From: Rhizobium sp. BG4
Lineage (GTDB): Bacteria > Pseudomonadota > Alphaproteobacteria > Rhizobiales > Rhizobiaceae
Length of the DNA: 64,000 nt
NCBI RefSeq assembly: GCF_016864575.1
Contig: NZ_CP044127.1
Coordinates: 372,001-436,000, forward strand
Direction: 5' to 3'
The translations under genes were made by a program, and so were the position numbers. This document shows, in pieces, positions 17,407 to 26,735 of this stretch. The notes below the pieces were generated by a model. The model made no database searches. It worked only from the letters and a program-made list of their open reading frames with translations, and was not told where the DNA came from. Positions within the stretch are counted from its first letter, which is position 1; each line of letters begins with the position of its first letter.

Positions 17407-19058
17407 CTAACTTTCCCGAGCGCGCTCCTGATCGATTCAGAAACGATCTCGCCCATATCGCTTGCAGATGTTATGCCCTGGACGAATGGCAGCTTGTGCA
17501 ACAGGAAAGGCACCGATACGCAGTAGAGCTGGTTTGTCAAGTTCGCTTCGAACTTCGGCCGGAAGCTTTCATCGACGTCGATCCCCCCTGTGGGCCTGAG
17601 ATCGCACCCGTCGCCACCCAGGCTATTGGTCGGTGTCTGAGCCTGCCGGATGACGTCCTGGCGTCGGAGGCTCTCGAACGGAATGTCCTTTGCGGAGAGA
17701 GGATGTTGCCCGGTGGCGTCAATGAAGGCCGCGAAACGGATGGGCGAGGAAGCAGCGATAGTCAGCTCGACTCCCGGCTGACCGTCGGTCTTTTCGATCG
17801 TGTAATCAGAACCCGTTGCCATCACCTCTAGCTTCCCGGCATTGTGCAACGCCAAGAGCCGCTCAATGGATTCATGTGGAACCGTCGCATAATCGTCGAC
17901 GAAGACCGTTTTGAAATATTTATGGAAGCGTCCCAGGTCGCCGTTGCTGAAGTGCGGCACGGCTCGTGCAATGACCTCATGCATGCGCAGGATAGCGTAG
18001 CGCCAAGGAACCGTGTTGCGCTCGATCTTATCCCGTTTGGCCTGTGCGAGAACACGGCCGGCCCATACGAACTGGTCGCTGGCTGTCCGTTCGCGGAAGT
18101 ATCGATCGGAAATATCTTCTACCGTCGCAAGGGCCAGTCCAATGCGTGCAGCAAAATCAGGATCCGCACGGGCAAGCTCCTGCTTGAAGAGATCGAACAC
18201 AGCGTCCAGAAGCCTGTCCGGTTCATCGTGTACTGCCTGCTCGACCGCCATCGGTGTACATATAGCCAATGGCTCGTAAGGGATAGGGCAGTAGAAATCG
18301 GCCTCAGGAAGCAGTCCCTTCCTCGACATCATCGTGATGTGCAAGTCCTCGCGACCTTGCAAAGGCTGGTACAGCAGCGCCCCCATATCGTCCCGTAGGA
18401 ACACCCCGTGCGCCGTCGCCACCGAAACCACGGCGTCAATGCCACTGAGGGACGTTCCAAGAACGCCGACCTTGACGGCCTTGATCCGCTTGATAGCAGC
18501 TGCGGGCCATGGAGAGGCAAAATAGCCCGGAGATGTTTCCGTATCCTGCGGCCAGTCATGACCTGTTGCCATCACAACATGATCGAAGCTCAACCGGCAA
18601 GGCGAATTCTCGCTGCTTGTTGCCGTGACTGTTAGATCATGCGCATTCAATGCGATGTCGGCGATCCGGCAGCTTCCCCGGACGTCAATCGTGTGACCCG
18701 CCGCATGGCCACGCCTGACCAGCTCCCAAAACTGCGCAGCAAAGTAGTCACCAAGAACGATGCGGGGATAGAACTCGCGCTCGCCGATCGCGTCGCGTGC
18801 TATGCCGAGATTCTGTAGCTCCTCGTTGGACCGCGATCTGAGCCAGCCTACGAGGCTGTCAATGATCGGCGGAATCTCGATGCTCGCTATATTCGCCAAC
18901 ATAGCCTTGTCGTTGACGGCTGGATGGTAAGGAGTGCCTTTACCGGGGTCCGGACTTTCCTCGAAGACGGTGATCGAAAGTCCAGCCGGGTGCGAGATGA
19001 GCCCCTTGAGAGTATAGATCCCCGTCGGTCCCGAGCCGATGATCGCGATCCTTGCCAT
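17322..19058 (-). CDS. FAD/NAD(P)-binding protein (FAD_NAD_binding_9 type)
   Basis: About 578 residues. The N-terminal dinucleotide fold is clear (ARIAIIGSGPTGIYTL, residues 2-17); a second glycine motif, VGVLGTSLSGIDAV, occurs near residue 205, with a preceding VVMATGHDWP. This resembles the HcrA/AdhA-like or ornithine-monooxygenase-like oxidoreductases of unknown substrate. Start chosen at ATG 19058, immediately before the dinucleotide motif; an upstream ATG at 19106 adds a Pro/Ser-rich tail. The C-terminus overlaps the convergent MOSC gene. No partner genes are adjacent, so the substrate cannot be inferred. Confidence 0.8.
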   Translation of the reverse strand: MARIAIIGSGPTGIYTLKGLISHPAGLSITVFEESPDPGKGTPYHPAVNDKAMLANIASIEIPPIIDSLVGWLRSRSNEELQNLGIARDAIGEREFYPRIVLGDYFAAQFWELVRRGHAAGHTIDVRGSCRIADIALNAHDLTVTATSSENSPCRLSFDHVVMATGHDWPQDTETSPGYFASPWPAAAIKRIKAVKVGVLGTSLSGIDAVVSVATAHGVFLRDDMGALLYQPLQGREDLHITMMSRKGLLPEADFYCPIPYEPLAICTPMAVEQAVHDEPDRLLDAVFDLFKQELARADPDFAARIGLALATVEDISDRYFRERTASDQFVWAGRVLAQAKRDKIERNTVPWRYAILRMHEVIARAVPHFSNGDLGRFHKYFKTVFVDDYATVPHESIERLLALHNAGKLEVMATGSDYTIEKTDGQPGVELTIAASSPIRFAAFIDATGQHPLSAKDIPFESLRRQDVIRQAQTPTNSLGGDGCDLRPTGGIDVDESFRPKFEANLTNQLYCVSVPFLLHKLPFVQGITSASDMGEIVSESIRSALGKVSQLLPFPVSTERLNRSPTPTTPTEDTVA

Positions 19059-19137
19059 GCTGTTCCCGTAGCTGCTTGAAGGAGGAGCCGGACGGCCCGG
19101 CCCCATGGGTTTGTTTCACGTCAAGCGTTGTAGGTCG

Positions 19138-19374
19138 TCAGTCCTCGACGGACCATGCGCTGCGAACATCAGCTTCGCTCTTGGAGAGGTGCACATGCTC
19201 ATCGACATGATCCACCCATTCCAAGGAAACGAAATGATGTTTTCCATCGTCGGAGTCGGTCTTGGTAAGCTTGATGCGGCTGTCGCCGTCCATGTGGTCG
19301 ACCGTGCCGACATGCGCTCCGTCCTGAGAGATGACTTCCATGTGCTCGGTAATCTGTTCTGCTCGTATCATCAT
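19138..19374 (-). CDS. DUF2171-family small protein
   Basis: A 78-residue acidic protein: ITEHMEVISQDGAHVGTVDH at the start and HFVSLEWVDHVDEHVHLSKS near the C-terminus, the pattern of DUF2171/PRC-barrel-like stress proteins in rhizobia. ATG 19374 (or the next codon) follows AAAGGAG. A perfect EcfG-type promoter lies 24 bases upstream, so it should belong to the general stress regulon. The molecular role is unknown. Confidence 0.85.
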   Translation of the reverse strand: MMIRAEQITEHMEVISQDGAHVGTVDHMDGDSRIKLTKTDSDDGKHHFVSLEWVDHVDEHVHLSKSEADVRSAWSVED

Positions 19375-19397
19375 TTGCTCCTTTGCTGGCGGCGAGG

Positions 19398-19422
19398 AAC
19401 GTGTAGATGATGATGATGTTCC
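19398..19422 (-). promoter_or_regulatory. EcfG-type general-stress promoter (perfect consensus)
   Basis: Minus strand GGAAC, 16 bases, CGTT, 23 bases before the DUF2171 start codon. The spacer contains a repeated GAT motif. It is the fourth perfect match in the window. Confidence 0.8.
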
Positions 19423-19792
19423 ATTGTCATCAATGCGAGGGTTCACATGAGAATGGGAATATGACGGTCTCCAAATACGCTGCCTCGTCATAGGCCCGCG
19501 CGAGGTTTTCTGTATTCCTGAACTGCAGCGACCGATAAGGGAAGATCCACCGGATCGGCTTCGAGGGAGCCTCATCGGTACTGAATTTGAAATATTGGCG
19601 CCGTGCGGGGTGCCGCCGACAGCGGGGCGCTTGACAGGCGAACGTTTCGGCTGACGCCAGATCCCACGCAGGCGCGATAGCCACCCGCGTGATCCTGGCT
19701 GCGCAGCATCGCAGCCGAGACAATGCCCGCAGGCCGGAACCCATGGAGGCCGTCCAAGTTCTACTTTCATGTAAATGGTCAGATGGGGCGTG
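19423..19792. other. Intergenic region without a recognised gene
   Basis: A minus frame of 104 codons (19430-19744) ends just upstream of the stress promoter. It lacks a ribosome site and any family resemblance, so it is not called. Confidence 0.35.
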
Positions 19793-19996
19793 ATGCGTAG
19801 AGCGATCTCATTTCTTGTCGCCTTGTTTTTGATGGTTGACGCAGTATGGATGCTATGGTGGTTGACCGGTGCTCTCAGCGTCTGGACCATTCCGATAGTC
19901 GCTATTCCGACCGTTTTCCTATTGCTAGCCGGTATCGCCTTGGCTTGGGAAAACATTTGCAGCTGGCGGGGACGGCGGGGACCGGAGAAGCGTTAG
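19793..19996 (+). CDS. Small two-span membrane protein
   Basis: A 67-residue protein with two hydrophobic helices (AISFLVALFLMVDAVWMLWW and VWTIPIVAIPTVFLLLAGIA) and a basic C-terminus (SWRGRRGPEKR), consistent with an inner-membrane peptide. Start ATG 19793 has a weak GGGGCG upstream; an alternative is GTG 19775. The function is unknown and it is convergent with the Old Yellow Enzyme gene. Confidence 0.55.
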   Translation: MRRAISFLVALFLMVDAVWMLWWLTGALSVWTIPIVAIPTVFLLLAGIALAWENICSWRGRRGPEKR

Positions 19997-20049
19997 TTCG
20001 GTTGCCGCGAGGTCTCATCGAAGGTCTGAGTGGCAATACCCTACGGCAA

Positions 20050-21162
20050 TCATCCCGCCGGCGTACCGAACAGGTCCTTGAACTGACGAGGCTGGCTGCG
20101 AAGATATTGTTCGGGCGCATCAACGGTTTCCCCGAAATGCGCGGCAGCGTGCCACGGCCAGCGCGGATCGTAGAGGATCGCTCTCGCGATCGCAATGAGA
20201 TCAGCATCCCCCGTTGTCAATATGGCTTCCGCCTGTTCGAAGTCAGTAATGAGACCGACAGCGATCACAGGTATCTTGACTGCGTGTTTGACGGTGCGCG
20301 CGAAAGGTACCTGGTAGCTTGGACCGATTGAAATCTGCTGGTGAGCCGAGAGCCCGCCGGTCGAAACATGGATTGCCGAGCACCCTCTCCCCTCCAGCGC
20401 CTCGGCGAAAACGACGGTCTGAGCGTTGTCCCACCCCCCCTGTGCCCAGTCGGTCGCCGACACGCGCATCGTCACAGGCTTGTCGGAAGGGAAAGCCTCT
20501 CTGACCACATCGAAAACTTCCAGGGGAAACCGCATGCGGTTCTCAAGCGAGCCGCCGTACTCGTCGGTGCGTTTGTTTGACAGTGGTGACAGGAACTGAT
20601 GCAGCAGATAGCCATGTGCGCCATGGATCTGCACAGCGTCGATCCCGAGAGCGGCAGCACGTCTTGCGGCGTCTGCAAAAGCACCTCGCACCCGCTTAAG
20701 TCCGTCTCTATCGAGTTGTTGAGGCGGATCGTATTCAGGCTTGAACGCAACAGCGCTAGGAGCGGCGGTCTTCCAGCCGTTCTTTTCGCCTGGGCTCAGC
20801 TGATGGCCACCAAGCCATGGCTTCTCAGTCGAGGCCTTGCGGCCAGCATGGCCGAGTTGGATCGCAACAGGCATGTTGGACCACCGTCTGACACTGGTCA
20901 GCACACGATCCATCGCGGCCTGACAGCCATCGGAATATAGGCCGACGTCACCGTAGGTTATCCGACCCTCTGGTAAGACTGCTGTCGCCTCGATCGTAAG
21001 AATGCCCGCGCCCGAGAGTGCGAGATGGCCAAGGTGAATGTGATGCCAGTCAGTCATTTCGCCGTCGGCAGCCGAGTACTGGCACATAGGCGCGATGACG
21101 ATGCGGTTTCGCATGTTGAGCGACCCGATACGGATAGGCGAGAACAGTCTTGTCTTTGACAT
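20050..21162 (-). CDS. Old Yellow Enzyme family NADH:flavin oxidoreductase (YqjM-like)
   Basis: A 370-residue FMN-dependent ene-reductase. Diagnostic segments in order: IVIAPMCQYSA near residue 20 (Cys tuning the flavin, as in YqjM), QLGHAGRKAS, HGAHGYLLHQFLSP around residue 175 and NKRTDEYGGS. The family reduces activated C=C bonds and nitro compounds with NADPH and contributes to xenobiotic or oxidative stress handling. Start chosen at ATG 21162 with GAGGAG upstream; the longer frame from 21213 is not supported. It appears monocistronic. Confidence 0.9.
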   Translation of the reverse strand: MSKTRLFSPIRIGSLNMRNRIVIAPMCQYSAADGEMTDWHHIHLGHLALSGAGILTIEATAVLPEGRITYGDVGLYSDGCQAAMDRVLTSVRRWSNMPVAIQLGHAGRKASTEKPWLGGHQLSPGEKNGWKTAAPSAVAFKPEYDPPQQLDRDGLKRVRGAFADAARRAAALGIDAVQIHGAHGYLLHQFLSPLSNKRTDEYGGSLENRMRFPLEVFDVVREAFPSDKPVTMRVSATDWAQGGWDNAQTVVFAEALEGRGCSAIHVSTGGLSAHQQISIGPSYQVPFARTVKHAVKIPVIAVGLITDFEQAEAILTTGDADLIAIARAILYDPRWPWHAAAHFGETVDAPEQYLRSQPRQFKDLFGTPAG

Positions 21163-21367
21163 GTGGGCTCCTCTACGACGCACAGCTATGACGCTGGTGA
21201 CAGCCGCTTGCAAGTGTATCTCATACGCAACACGCCTGACACCGTGCCATTTGAAAGGAGATCAAGAAGGGTTTTCGTCGCGGCACGTCAGGCGCGATCA
21301 TCATGATTTAAAACGACACCAGAGCACCGGATGAGACAGCGTCGAGCGCCTGGCCGCCATCAAACGT

Positions 21368-22054
21368 TTACCCACCGGCAATACTGCTGCCTGTGATTTT
21401 TTCGATTCGAAGCACAGCGCCGTCGTTGGAAGGAACCGCTCTCAGTTGCCGAAAGTCGTCGACCGCCTCGTGTTTGCTTGCCAGGGGAGGATTATGAACG
21501 GCGCTGATCAACAGGATGTTGCCCCCAGCAGCTTCGCCAGCGTTCAGACCCGGCATCGTATCCTCAAAGATCAGGCAATCTCTTGCATTGACACCCAGCT
21601 TCTCGGCGCCGAGAAGATAGGCTTCGGGATCGGGCTTCCCATGCACGACTTCCTCAGCCGTTACGAGAAACTCAGGTACAGGAAGTTGTGCAGCCTCCAG
21701 TCGACGCAGCACAAGCTTCTTCGAAGACGATGTCACCAGTGCCCACCGTCGCGCCGGCAGACTGTTTAAGAATGTCTGAGCGCCGGGAATGGCAACCACG
21801 TCCTCGATGTCATCAGCTTCCTCGGCTTCAATTGCCGCGGCTTCCCGTTCGGGATCTACCCCCGGCAGGTTCAATCGCCGGATCGTATCAACCGACCTCG
21901 ATCCGTGCATTTTCGCAAGAAGCTCATGTGGATCTAATCCGTGGCGAACGGCCCACCTGCCCCAAACCCGATCAGTTGAAGCTGCTGAGTTGATGATCGT
22001 GCCGTCCATATCGAAAAGGAAGCCGGCAAATGGCTTTGTGAAAACAGAGATCAT
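21368..22054 (-). CDS. HAD-superfamily hydrolase, sugar-phosphatase type
   Basis: A 228-residue phosphatase. HAD motifs are intact: DMDGT near residue 15 (nucleophile Asp), VTSSSKK (motif II), HGKPDPEAY (motif III Lys) and IFEDTMPGLNAG (motif IV acids). The cap and length match the glycerol-3-phosphatase / 2-deoxyglucose-6-phosphatase / beta-phosphoglucomutase group; the substrate is probably a small sugar phosphate. ATG 22054 is preceded by GGAAGAG; the in-frame extension to 22195 is implausible. It is isolated, on the same strand as the downstream Old Yellow Enzyme gene but 205 bases apart. Confidence 0.85.
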   Translation of the reverse strand: MISVFTKPFAGFLFDMDGTIINSAASTDRVWGRWAVRHGLDPHELLAKMHGSRSVDTIRRLNLPGVDPEREAAAIEAEEADDIEDVVAIPGAQTFLNSLPARRWALVTSSSKKLVLRRLEAAQLPVPEFLVTAEEVVHGKPDPEAYLLGAEKLGVNARDCLIFEDTMPGLNAGEAAGGNILLISAVHNPPLASKHEAVDDFRQLRAVPSNDGAVLRIEKITGSSIAGG

Positions 22055-22523
22055 GAATAGCTCTTCCCGCAGTTCGTGTTTCGGACTCGCGGCAGCCAAC
22101 CGCGTGAAACACGTGTGGTACCGCCTTCTACAGTCAAGGATGTGACCTGACCTTTTCTGACATCCAGCCATCCACTGGTGAGATCTCACGCGCACGGCCG
22201 CTCTATCAACGGCGGCCTATTTCTGGGGCATCGCGATGATCGCACTGATCACGTTTTTGAGGGGCCTCCCGTCAATGGTTCGTGAAGATTATGGACCTGG
22301 ACGCGAGGTCCACGCGGTGCTTCGGCAGCTTTGTTATCTACGATAACCGCAGACGACGGACGCGTGTCGTCCCCTCAATCAGTTCACCCGATATCTAGAC
22401 CCGGGAGCATTGATGCGCTCTCGCTTCCGACCCGAGGGGTGAGCTCGTCAGAGCATTATCGGATTGTTTGGACCGGACTGGTTGCAGCGTGACCCATTCT
22501 AAAAAGAACGCATCATCGACATA
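22055..22523. other. Gene-free stretch of about 470 bases
   Basis: No gene recognised. An inverted repeat TGGACCT / AGGTCCA near 22290-22312 is present without a following T run. Confidence 0.35.
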
Positions 22524-23213
22524 TCAGCCCCTTGCGAAGACGCTGCTTGCGCTACTGACCAATTCAACGTGCTGGAAAGCATAATCGCCAGCCGCCGCTC
22601 CATCCGCTCTCAGGATTGCCTGGACGATAAGATCGTGCTCTTGAAATGATCTTGCCAAACGGTCAGGCAGGCGGAACTGGGCGCTGCGAAAAGGTGCAAG
22701 TCTGGCACGAGTTGCAGTCGCTAGCTCGAAGATATGATCGTTGCGCGCTCCGCGATAGAGGCGGGTGTGGAATTCGGCGTTATGCGCGGCGTATTCATCC
22801 ACGTTAAACTGATGCACCAACACCTTTGAACCCTCGTGTTGGCGCTCGAGCAATCTGCGCTCGTCAACGCTCATACGCTCGGCACAAAGCCGGGCGCATA
22901 TTCGCTCGAGCTCAGCCATCGCCTCGAACATCGAATGAAGATAGTGCCCGGAAACATTTGCAACAACTGCGCTGCGGTTGGGCTCGCGGGCAACCAGCCC
23001 CATCGCCCCGAGTTCGCGCAAAGCCTCGCGCACCGGTGTGCGGGAGACGGCAAAGCGGTCGGCTAGCGAGCCCTCATCGAGCTTTTCGCCCGGTAGCAGT
23101 TCTCCCGTCACAATCAGATCGGCAACTGCCCTCACCATCTGTTCGACGGTGTTACCGGCTCTAATGACCTCTCTTTTTCGTATCCGCGGCAACGCCCTGC
23201 CTTCTCTCAGCAA
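22524..23213 (-). CDS. GntR-family regulator, FCD (FadR) type
   Basis: About 229 residues: N-terminal winged helix (EKLDEGSLADRFAVSRTPVR, residues 43-62, then EALRELGAMGLV) and an all-helical FCD effector domain whose metal and ligand residues (Asp/His pattern, e.g. HNAEFHTRLY) are visible. It is divergent from the triazine/biuret operon and very probably controls it, sensing an acid or ureide intermediate. Start is TTG 23213 as drawn; TTG 23192 with GGCAGGG upstream is an alternative. The 298-bp intergenic region has several repeats that may be its operators. Confidence 0.88.
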   Translation of the reverse strand: MLREGRALPRIRKREVIRAGNTVEQMVRAVADLIVTGELLPGEKLDEGSLADRFAVSRTPVREALRELGAMGLVAREPNRSAVVANVSGHYLHSMFEAMAELERICARLCAERMSVDERRLLERQHEGSKVLVHQFNVDEYAAHNAEFHTRLYRGARNDHIFELATATRARLAPFRSAQFRLPDRLARSFQEHDLIVQAILRADGAAAGDYAFQHVELVSSASSVFARG

Positions 23214-23215
23214 TC

Positions 23216-23223
23216 TGCATACA
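23216..23223. repeat. TGCATACA element, copy 1 (GntR side)
   Basis: TGCATACA immediately upstream of the GntR start. The same octamer recurs at 23379 and 23458 nearer the operon. It is a candidate operator half-site for autoregulation. Confidence 0.4.
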
Positions 23224-23350
23224 GATGATACAGATTTACGAGATAGTCAAATATCTAGATAATTCAGGGATTTAAAAACTCGTCCACGAATCGAAGTTCG
23301 AAAGACGTTACGCAGAAGGCGTAATTTTCACCATGGAACCTGTTTTGATT

Positions 23351-23368
23351 ATAAAATCATCATTTTAT
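23351..23368. promoter_or_regulatory. Perfect AT-rich palindrome, candidate operator
   Basis: ATAAAAT-CATC-ATTTTAT, a 7-bp perfect inverted repeat with a 4-base spacer, about 145 bases before the operon's first ATG. It is a suitable dimer-binding site for the divergent GntR regulator. Confidence 0.45.
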
Positions 23369-23378
23369 GGAACGAAAG

Positions 23379-23470
23379 TGCATACACTTTTATCAGGTGC
23401 GGCTGAATGTCGATTTTCAACTCCTCTTTTCAATGACTTAGGAACTGGCACGGCCATTGCATACACTTTT
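23379..23470 (+). promoter_or_regulatory. Pair of direct repeats TGCATACACTTTT upstream of the operon
   Basis: The 13-mer TGCATACACTTTT occurs at 23379-23391 and again, identically, at 23458-23470, start-to-start distance 79 bp. The second copy lies about 40 bases before the first gene, where a repressor would block transcription. With the octamer at 23216 this makes three related sites. Likely GntR operators. Confidence 0.5.
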
Positions 23471-23511
23471 TCGTAACCCTTTTTATCGGCCCAGCCGTCA
23501 AGGAGCCTGCA

Positions 23512-24639
23512 ATGACCGACCTCCTTCCCATGAACCGCCGCAAATTTCTGACTGCTACTGCTGCCGGCGCCTTCGCCGCAACCGTTACCGGCCTCACCGC
23601 GTCACGCTCGCTCGCCCAGAATGCTCTGACCATTGGTTTCATCTATGTCGGCCCAAAGGATGACTACGGCTACAACCAGGCGCATGCCGAGGGTGCCGCC
23701 GTCGTCAAGGCGATCCCCGGCGTCACCGTCGTCGAAGAAGAAAACGTCCCCGAGACCGTAGACGTTCAGAAGACCATGGAATCGATGATCAACCTCGACG
23801 GCGCAACGCTGCTCTTCCCGACCTCCTTCGGCTATTTCGATCCGCACATGCTGGCCATGGCCGCCAAATATCCGGATATCCAGTTCCGCCATTGCGGCGG
23901 CCTCTGGCAGGAGGGCAAGCATCCGAAGAATACCGGCTCCTATTTCGGCTATATCGGCCAGGGCCAGTATCTGAACGGTATCGCCGCCGGCCATACGACG
24001 AAGAGCAAGAAGATCGGCTTCGTCGCAGCCAAACCAATCCCGCAGGTCATCCAGAACATCAATTCCTTCCTGCTCGGCGCCCGCAGCGTCGATCCGACTA
24101 TCACCTGCCAAGTGATCTTCACCGGCGAGTGGTCGCTGGCGGTCAAGGAAGCGGAAGCGACCAACGCGCTGATCGATCAGGGCGCCGACGTCATCACCTG
24201 CCATGTCGATAGCCCGAAGGTCGTCGTCGAGACGGCGGCTGGCCGCAATGCCTTCGTCTGCGGCTATCACGCCAACCAGAGCCCGCTGGCTCCTGAAAAA
24301 TACCTGACCGGCGCCGAATGGGCCTGGGGCAACGTCTACACCGACTTCGTCAAGAAGGCCCAGGCCGGCGAAAAGCTCGCCAACTTCGTCCGCGGCGGCC
24401 TGAAGGACGGCTTCGTCAAGATGAGCCCGCTCGGACCGGCAGTGCCGGAGGCAGGCCGCAAGGCGTTCGAAGCGACGCATGCGGAAATCATGAAGGGCGG
24501 CTTCTCGGTCTTCAAGGGCCCGATGAAAGACAACAAGGGCAACGAGGTGATCGCCGGCGGCAAGAGCTTCGCCGAGGACGCGATCGAGCTCGAGAGCATG
24601 GATTATCTGGTCGAGGGCGTCGTCGGATCCACCGCCTGA
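23512..24639 (+). CDS. BMP-family ABC transporter substrate-binding protein, Tat-exported
   Basis: A 375-residue periplasmic receptor of the BMP (PnrA/nucleoside-type) family. The N-terminus has a twin-arginine signal (NRRKFLTATAAGAFAATVTG, residues 8-27), followed by the BMP core (TIGFIYVGPKDDYGYNQAHA, then ATLLFPTSFGYFDP). Known BMP receptors bind purine nucleosides, autoinducer-like compounds or related heterocycles; here the operon points to cyanurate, barbiturate, biuret or a similar ureide. ATG 23512 has AAGGAG upstream. It is the first gene of a tight operon running to 33877, under the divergent GntR regulator. Confidence 0.9.
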   Translation: MTDLLPMNRRKFLTATAAGAFAATVTGLTASRSLAQNALTIGFIYVGPKDDYGYNQAHAEGAAVVKAIPGVTVVEEENVPETVDVQKTMESMINLDGATLLFPTSFGYFDPHMLAMAAKYPDIQFRHCGGLWQEGKHPKNTGSYFGYIGQGQYLNGIAAGHTTKSKKIGFVAAKPIPQVIQNINSFLLGARSVDPTITCQVIFTGEWSLAVKEAEATNALIDQGADVITCHVDSPKVVVETAAGRNAFVCGYHANQSPLAPEKYLTGAEWAWGNVYTDFVKKAQAGEKLANFVRGGLKDGFVKMSPLGPAVPEAGRKAFEATHAEIMKGGFSVFKGPMKDNKGNEVIAGGKSFAEDAIELESMDYLVEGVVGSTA

Positions 24640-24660
24640 TGGATTGAAGGGAGAAGTGCC

Positions 24661-25791
24661 ATGACGGTCGAGACCCACGATCCCGCAATGACAGCCGCTC
24701 CTGCCAAGCCCGCCTCGCTGCGCCCGGCCATCGAATGGCTGGCGCGGCGCACCGAGCCCGTCGCCATCGGGCTCGTGGCCATCCTGATCGGGCTCGCGCT
24801 CTTCTCCCTCTTCATCCTCATCATCGGCAAGTCGCCGGCGATGCTCTTCCAGCTGATGTATACCGGCGGTTTCGGCAGCTGGTTTTCGATCCAGAACTGC
24901 CTGAGCCGAGCTTCCCCTCTGCTGCTGACGGCACTCTGCGTAGCACTTCCCGCCCGTCTCGGCCTCGTCATCATCGGCGGCGAAGGCGCTGTCGTGCTCG
25001 GAGGGGTCGCAGCGGCGGCGATCGCTCTGCCACTCGTCGGCTTTGCGCCGGTCTGGCCGACGCTGATCCTGATGGGCCTGGCGGCAATGGTTGCAGGCGG
25101 CTTGTGGATCGGCCTTGCCGGCTTCCTGCGCCACTATCGCGGCGTCAACGAGACGATCTCCTCGCTGCTGCTCGCCTATATCGCCATTGCCCTGATGAAC
25201 CAGTTCGTCGAGGGACCGCTGCGCGATCCGGCCAGTCTCAACAAGCCATCCACCGCGCCGTTACCGGCCGAATACATGCTCGGCAAGATCCCCGGCATGG
25301 ACGTCCATTGGGGTCTGGCGATCGGCATCGCCGCCTGCATCCTCTCCTGGTTGCTGATCGAGGCGACCAGCTACGGCTTTGCCGCGCGCATCGCCGGCGG
25401 CAACGTCCGCGCCGCCCAGATCCAGGGCCTGCCGGTCGGCAGGCTGATCACCGGCTTCACCGCGATCGCCGGGAGTTTTGCCGGACTGGCGGGCATGATC
25501 GAGGTGGCGGCCGTCCAGGGCGGCGCCAATGCTTCGCTTGCGGCCGGCTACGGCTATACAGGCATCCTCGTCGCCTTCCTTGCGCGGCATAATCCGCTGG
25601 CCATCATCCCCGTTGCCATCCTGCTCGGCGGCATCGATGCCTCGGGCGGTCTGATCCAGCGGCGCATGGGCCTGCCGGACGCCACGGTTCTCGTCCTCCA
25701 GGGCACGCTCTTCATCGTCATCCTGTTCTGCGAGACCTTCTACGGCCGCTTCAAGATCTTCAATCCGGACCTCTGGAAAAGGAACCAGTGA
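24661..25791 (+). CDS. ABC transporter permease, BMP/nucleoside type (first)
   Basis: A 376-residue integral membrane protein with about ten hydrophobic helices, of the BPD_transp_2 family (YufP-like). Typical is the GVNETISSLLLAYIAIALMN segment near residue 160. It forms the channel with the second permease. It starts 21 bases after the receptor gene; its stop TGA overlaps the ATG of the next gene (TGATG), implying translational coupling. Confidence 0.88.
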   Translation: MTVETHDPAMTAAPAKPASLRPAIEWLARRTEPVAIGLVAILIGLALFSLFILIIGKSPAMLFQLMYTGGFGSWFSIQNCLSRASPLLLTALCVALPARLGLVIIGGEGAVVLGGVAAAAIALPLVGFAPVWPTLILMGLAAMVAGGLWIGLAGFLRHYRGVNETISSLLLAYIAIALMNQFVEGPLRDPASLNKPSTAPLPAEYMLGKIPGMDVHWGLAIGIAACILSWLLIEATSYGFAARIAGGNVRAAQIQGLPVGRLITGFTAIAGSFAGLAGMIEVAAVQGGANASLAAGYGYTGILVAFLARHNPLAIIPVAILLGGIDASGGLIQRRMGLPDATVLVLQGTLFIVILFCETFYGRFKIFNPDLWKRNQ

Positions 25792-26716
25792 TGGAAAGTT
25801 CAGGCATCGGCATCTGGGGTGTTCCGCTTGCAATCCTGGCCGGCGCGATCCGCGTCTCCACCCCTTCATCTTCGTCAGTCTCGGCGAGACGATCACCGAA
25901 CGCTCCGGCCGCATCAATCTCGGCCTCGAAGGCACGCTCGTCTTCGGCGCCATGACCGCCTATGCCATCGCCGTCATGACCGGTTCTCCCTGGCTCGGCG
26001 TACTCGCCGCGATGGGGTCGGGCGCGATCTTCGGCTTGGTGCACGGCTGGATCTGTAAATGGCCGAAGGTCAACGATATCGCCATCGGCATCGCCATGAT
26101 GCAGTTCGGGCTTGGCCTCGCCTTCTTCCTCGGCAAGCCGTTCATCCAGCCGGTTGCCCCGCGCCTGCCGGCCATCCCGCTTGGCTTCTGGTCGGCGAGC
26201 CCGCAGATACAGGCCGCCCTGAACATCAATGTGCTGTTTGTCATCGGCGCCGCGTTGGCATTCCTGCTCTGGTGGGCGTTCCGGAACATGCGCGTCGGAC
26301 TGATCCTGCGGGTCGTCGGCGACAGTACCGATGCGGCGCGTGCCATGGGCATCAATCCGGACCGCGTCCGTCTGCTCGCCACGGCCACCGGCGGCTCGCT
26401 GGCAGCGATCGGCGGCGCCTATCTGTCGCTCTACTATCCCGGCTCCTGGAACGAGGGGATCTCCTCCGGACAGGGCCTGATGGCCGTCGCGCTCGTCATC
26501 TTCGCGCGCTGGAACCCGATCGGCTGCTTCTTTGCGGCACTGCTCTTCGGCGGCGCCGGTGCGCTTGGTCCGGCATTGCAGTCGGTCGGCGTCACGCAGG
26601 GCTATTACCTCTTCTACGCCGCCCCCTACGTGCTGACGCTCGCCATCTTGATCGCCACCTCGTCGCCCAACCGCTCGCTGACGGGCGCGCCGGGCGCCCT
26701 GTCACTGACGAAATGA
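25791..26716 (+). pseudogene. ABC transporter permease, BMP/nucleoside type (second), frameshifted
   Basis: From ATG 25791 the protein reads MESSGIGIWGVPLAILAGAI, then breaks at CCCC 25861-25864. Restoring one C continues as TPFIFVSLGETITERSGRIN and on through the remaining frame to the stop at 26716, giving about 308 residues, the normal length for this YufQ-like permease. The GRINLGLEG motif is the family hallmark. Because the rest of the operon is intact and ordered, a sequence error is more likely than gene death. If real, the transporter would be inactive. Confidence 0.85.
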
Positions 26717-26735
26717 ACCAGAAAGGAGCCCAGCC

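Noticed and set aside
19138..19956. Longer version (272 codons) of the DUF2171 gene
   Set aside because: The extra N-terminus is low-complexity, spans the perfect stress promoter and has no ribosome site; ATG 19374 has an ideal one.
23602..25134. 510-codon open frame on the minus strand opposite the BMP receptor and permease
   Set aside because: It mirrors GC-rich codons of a well-supported operon, is rich in Asp, Arg, Gly and His in no recognisable order, and has no ribosome site.
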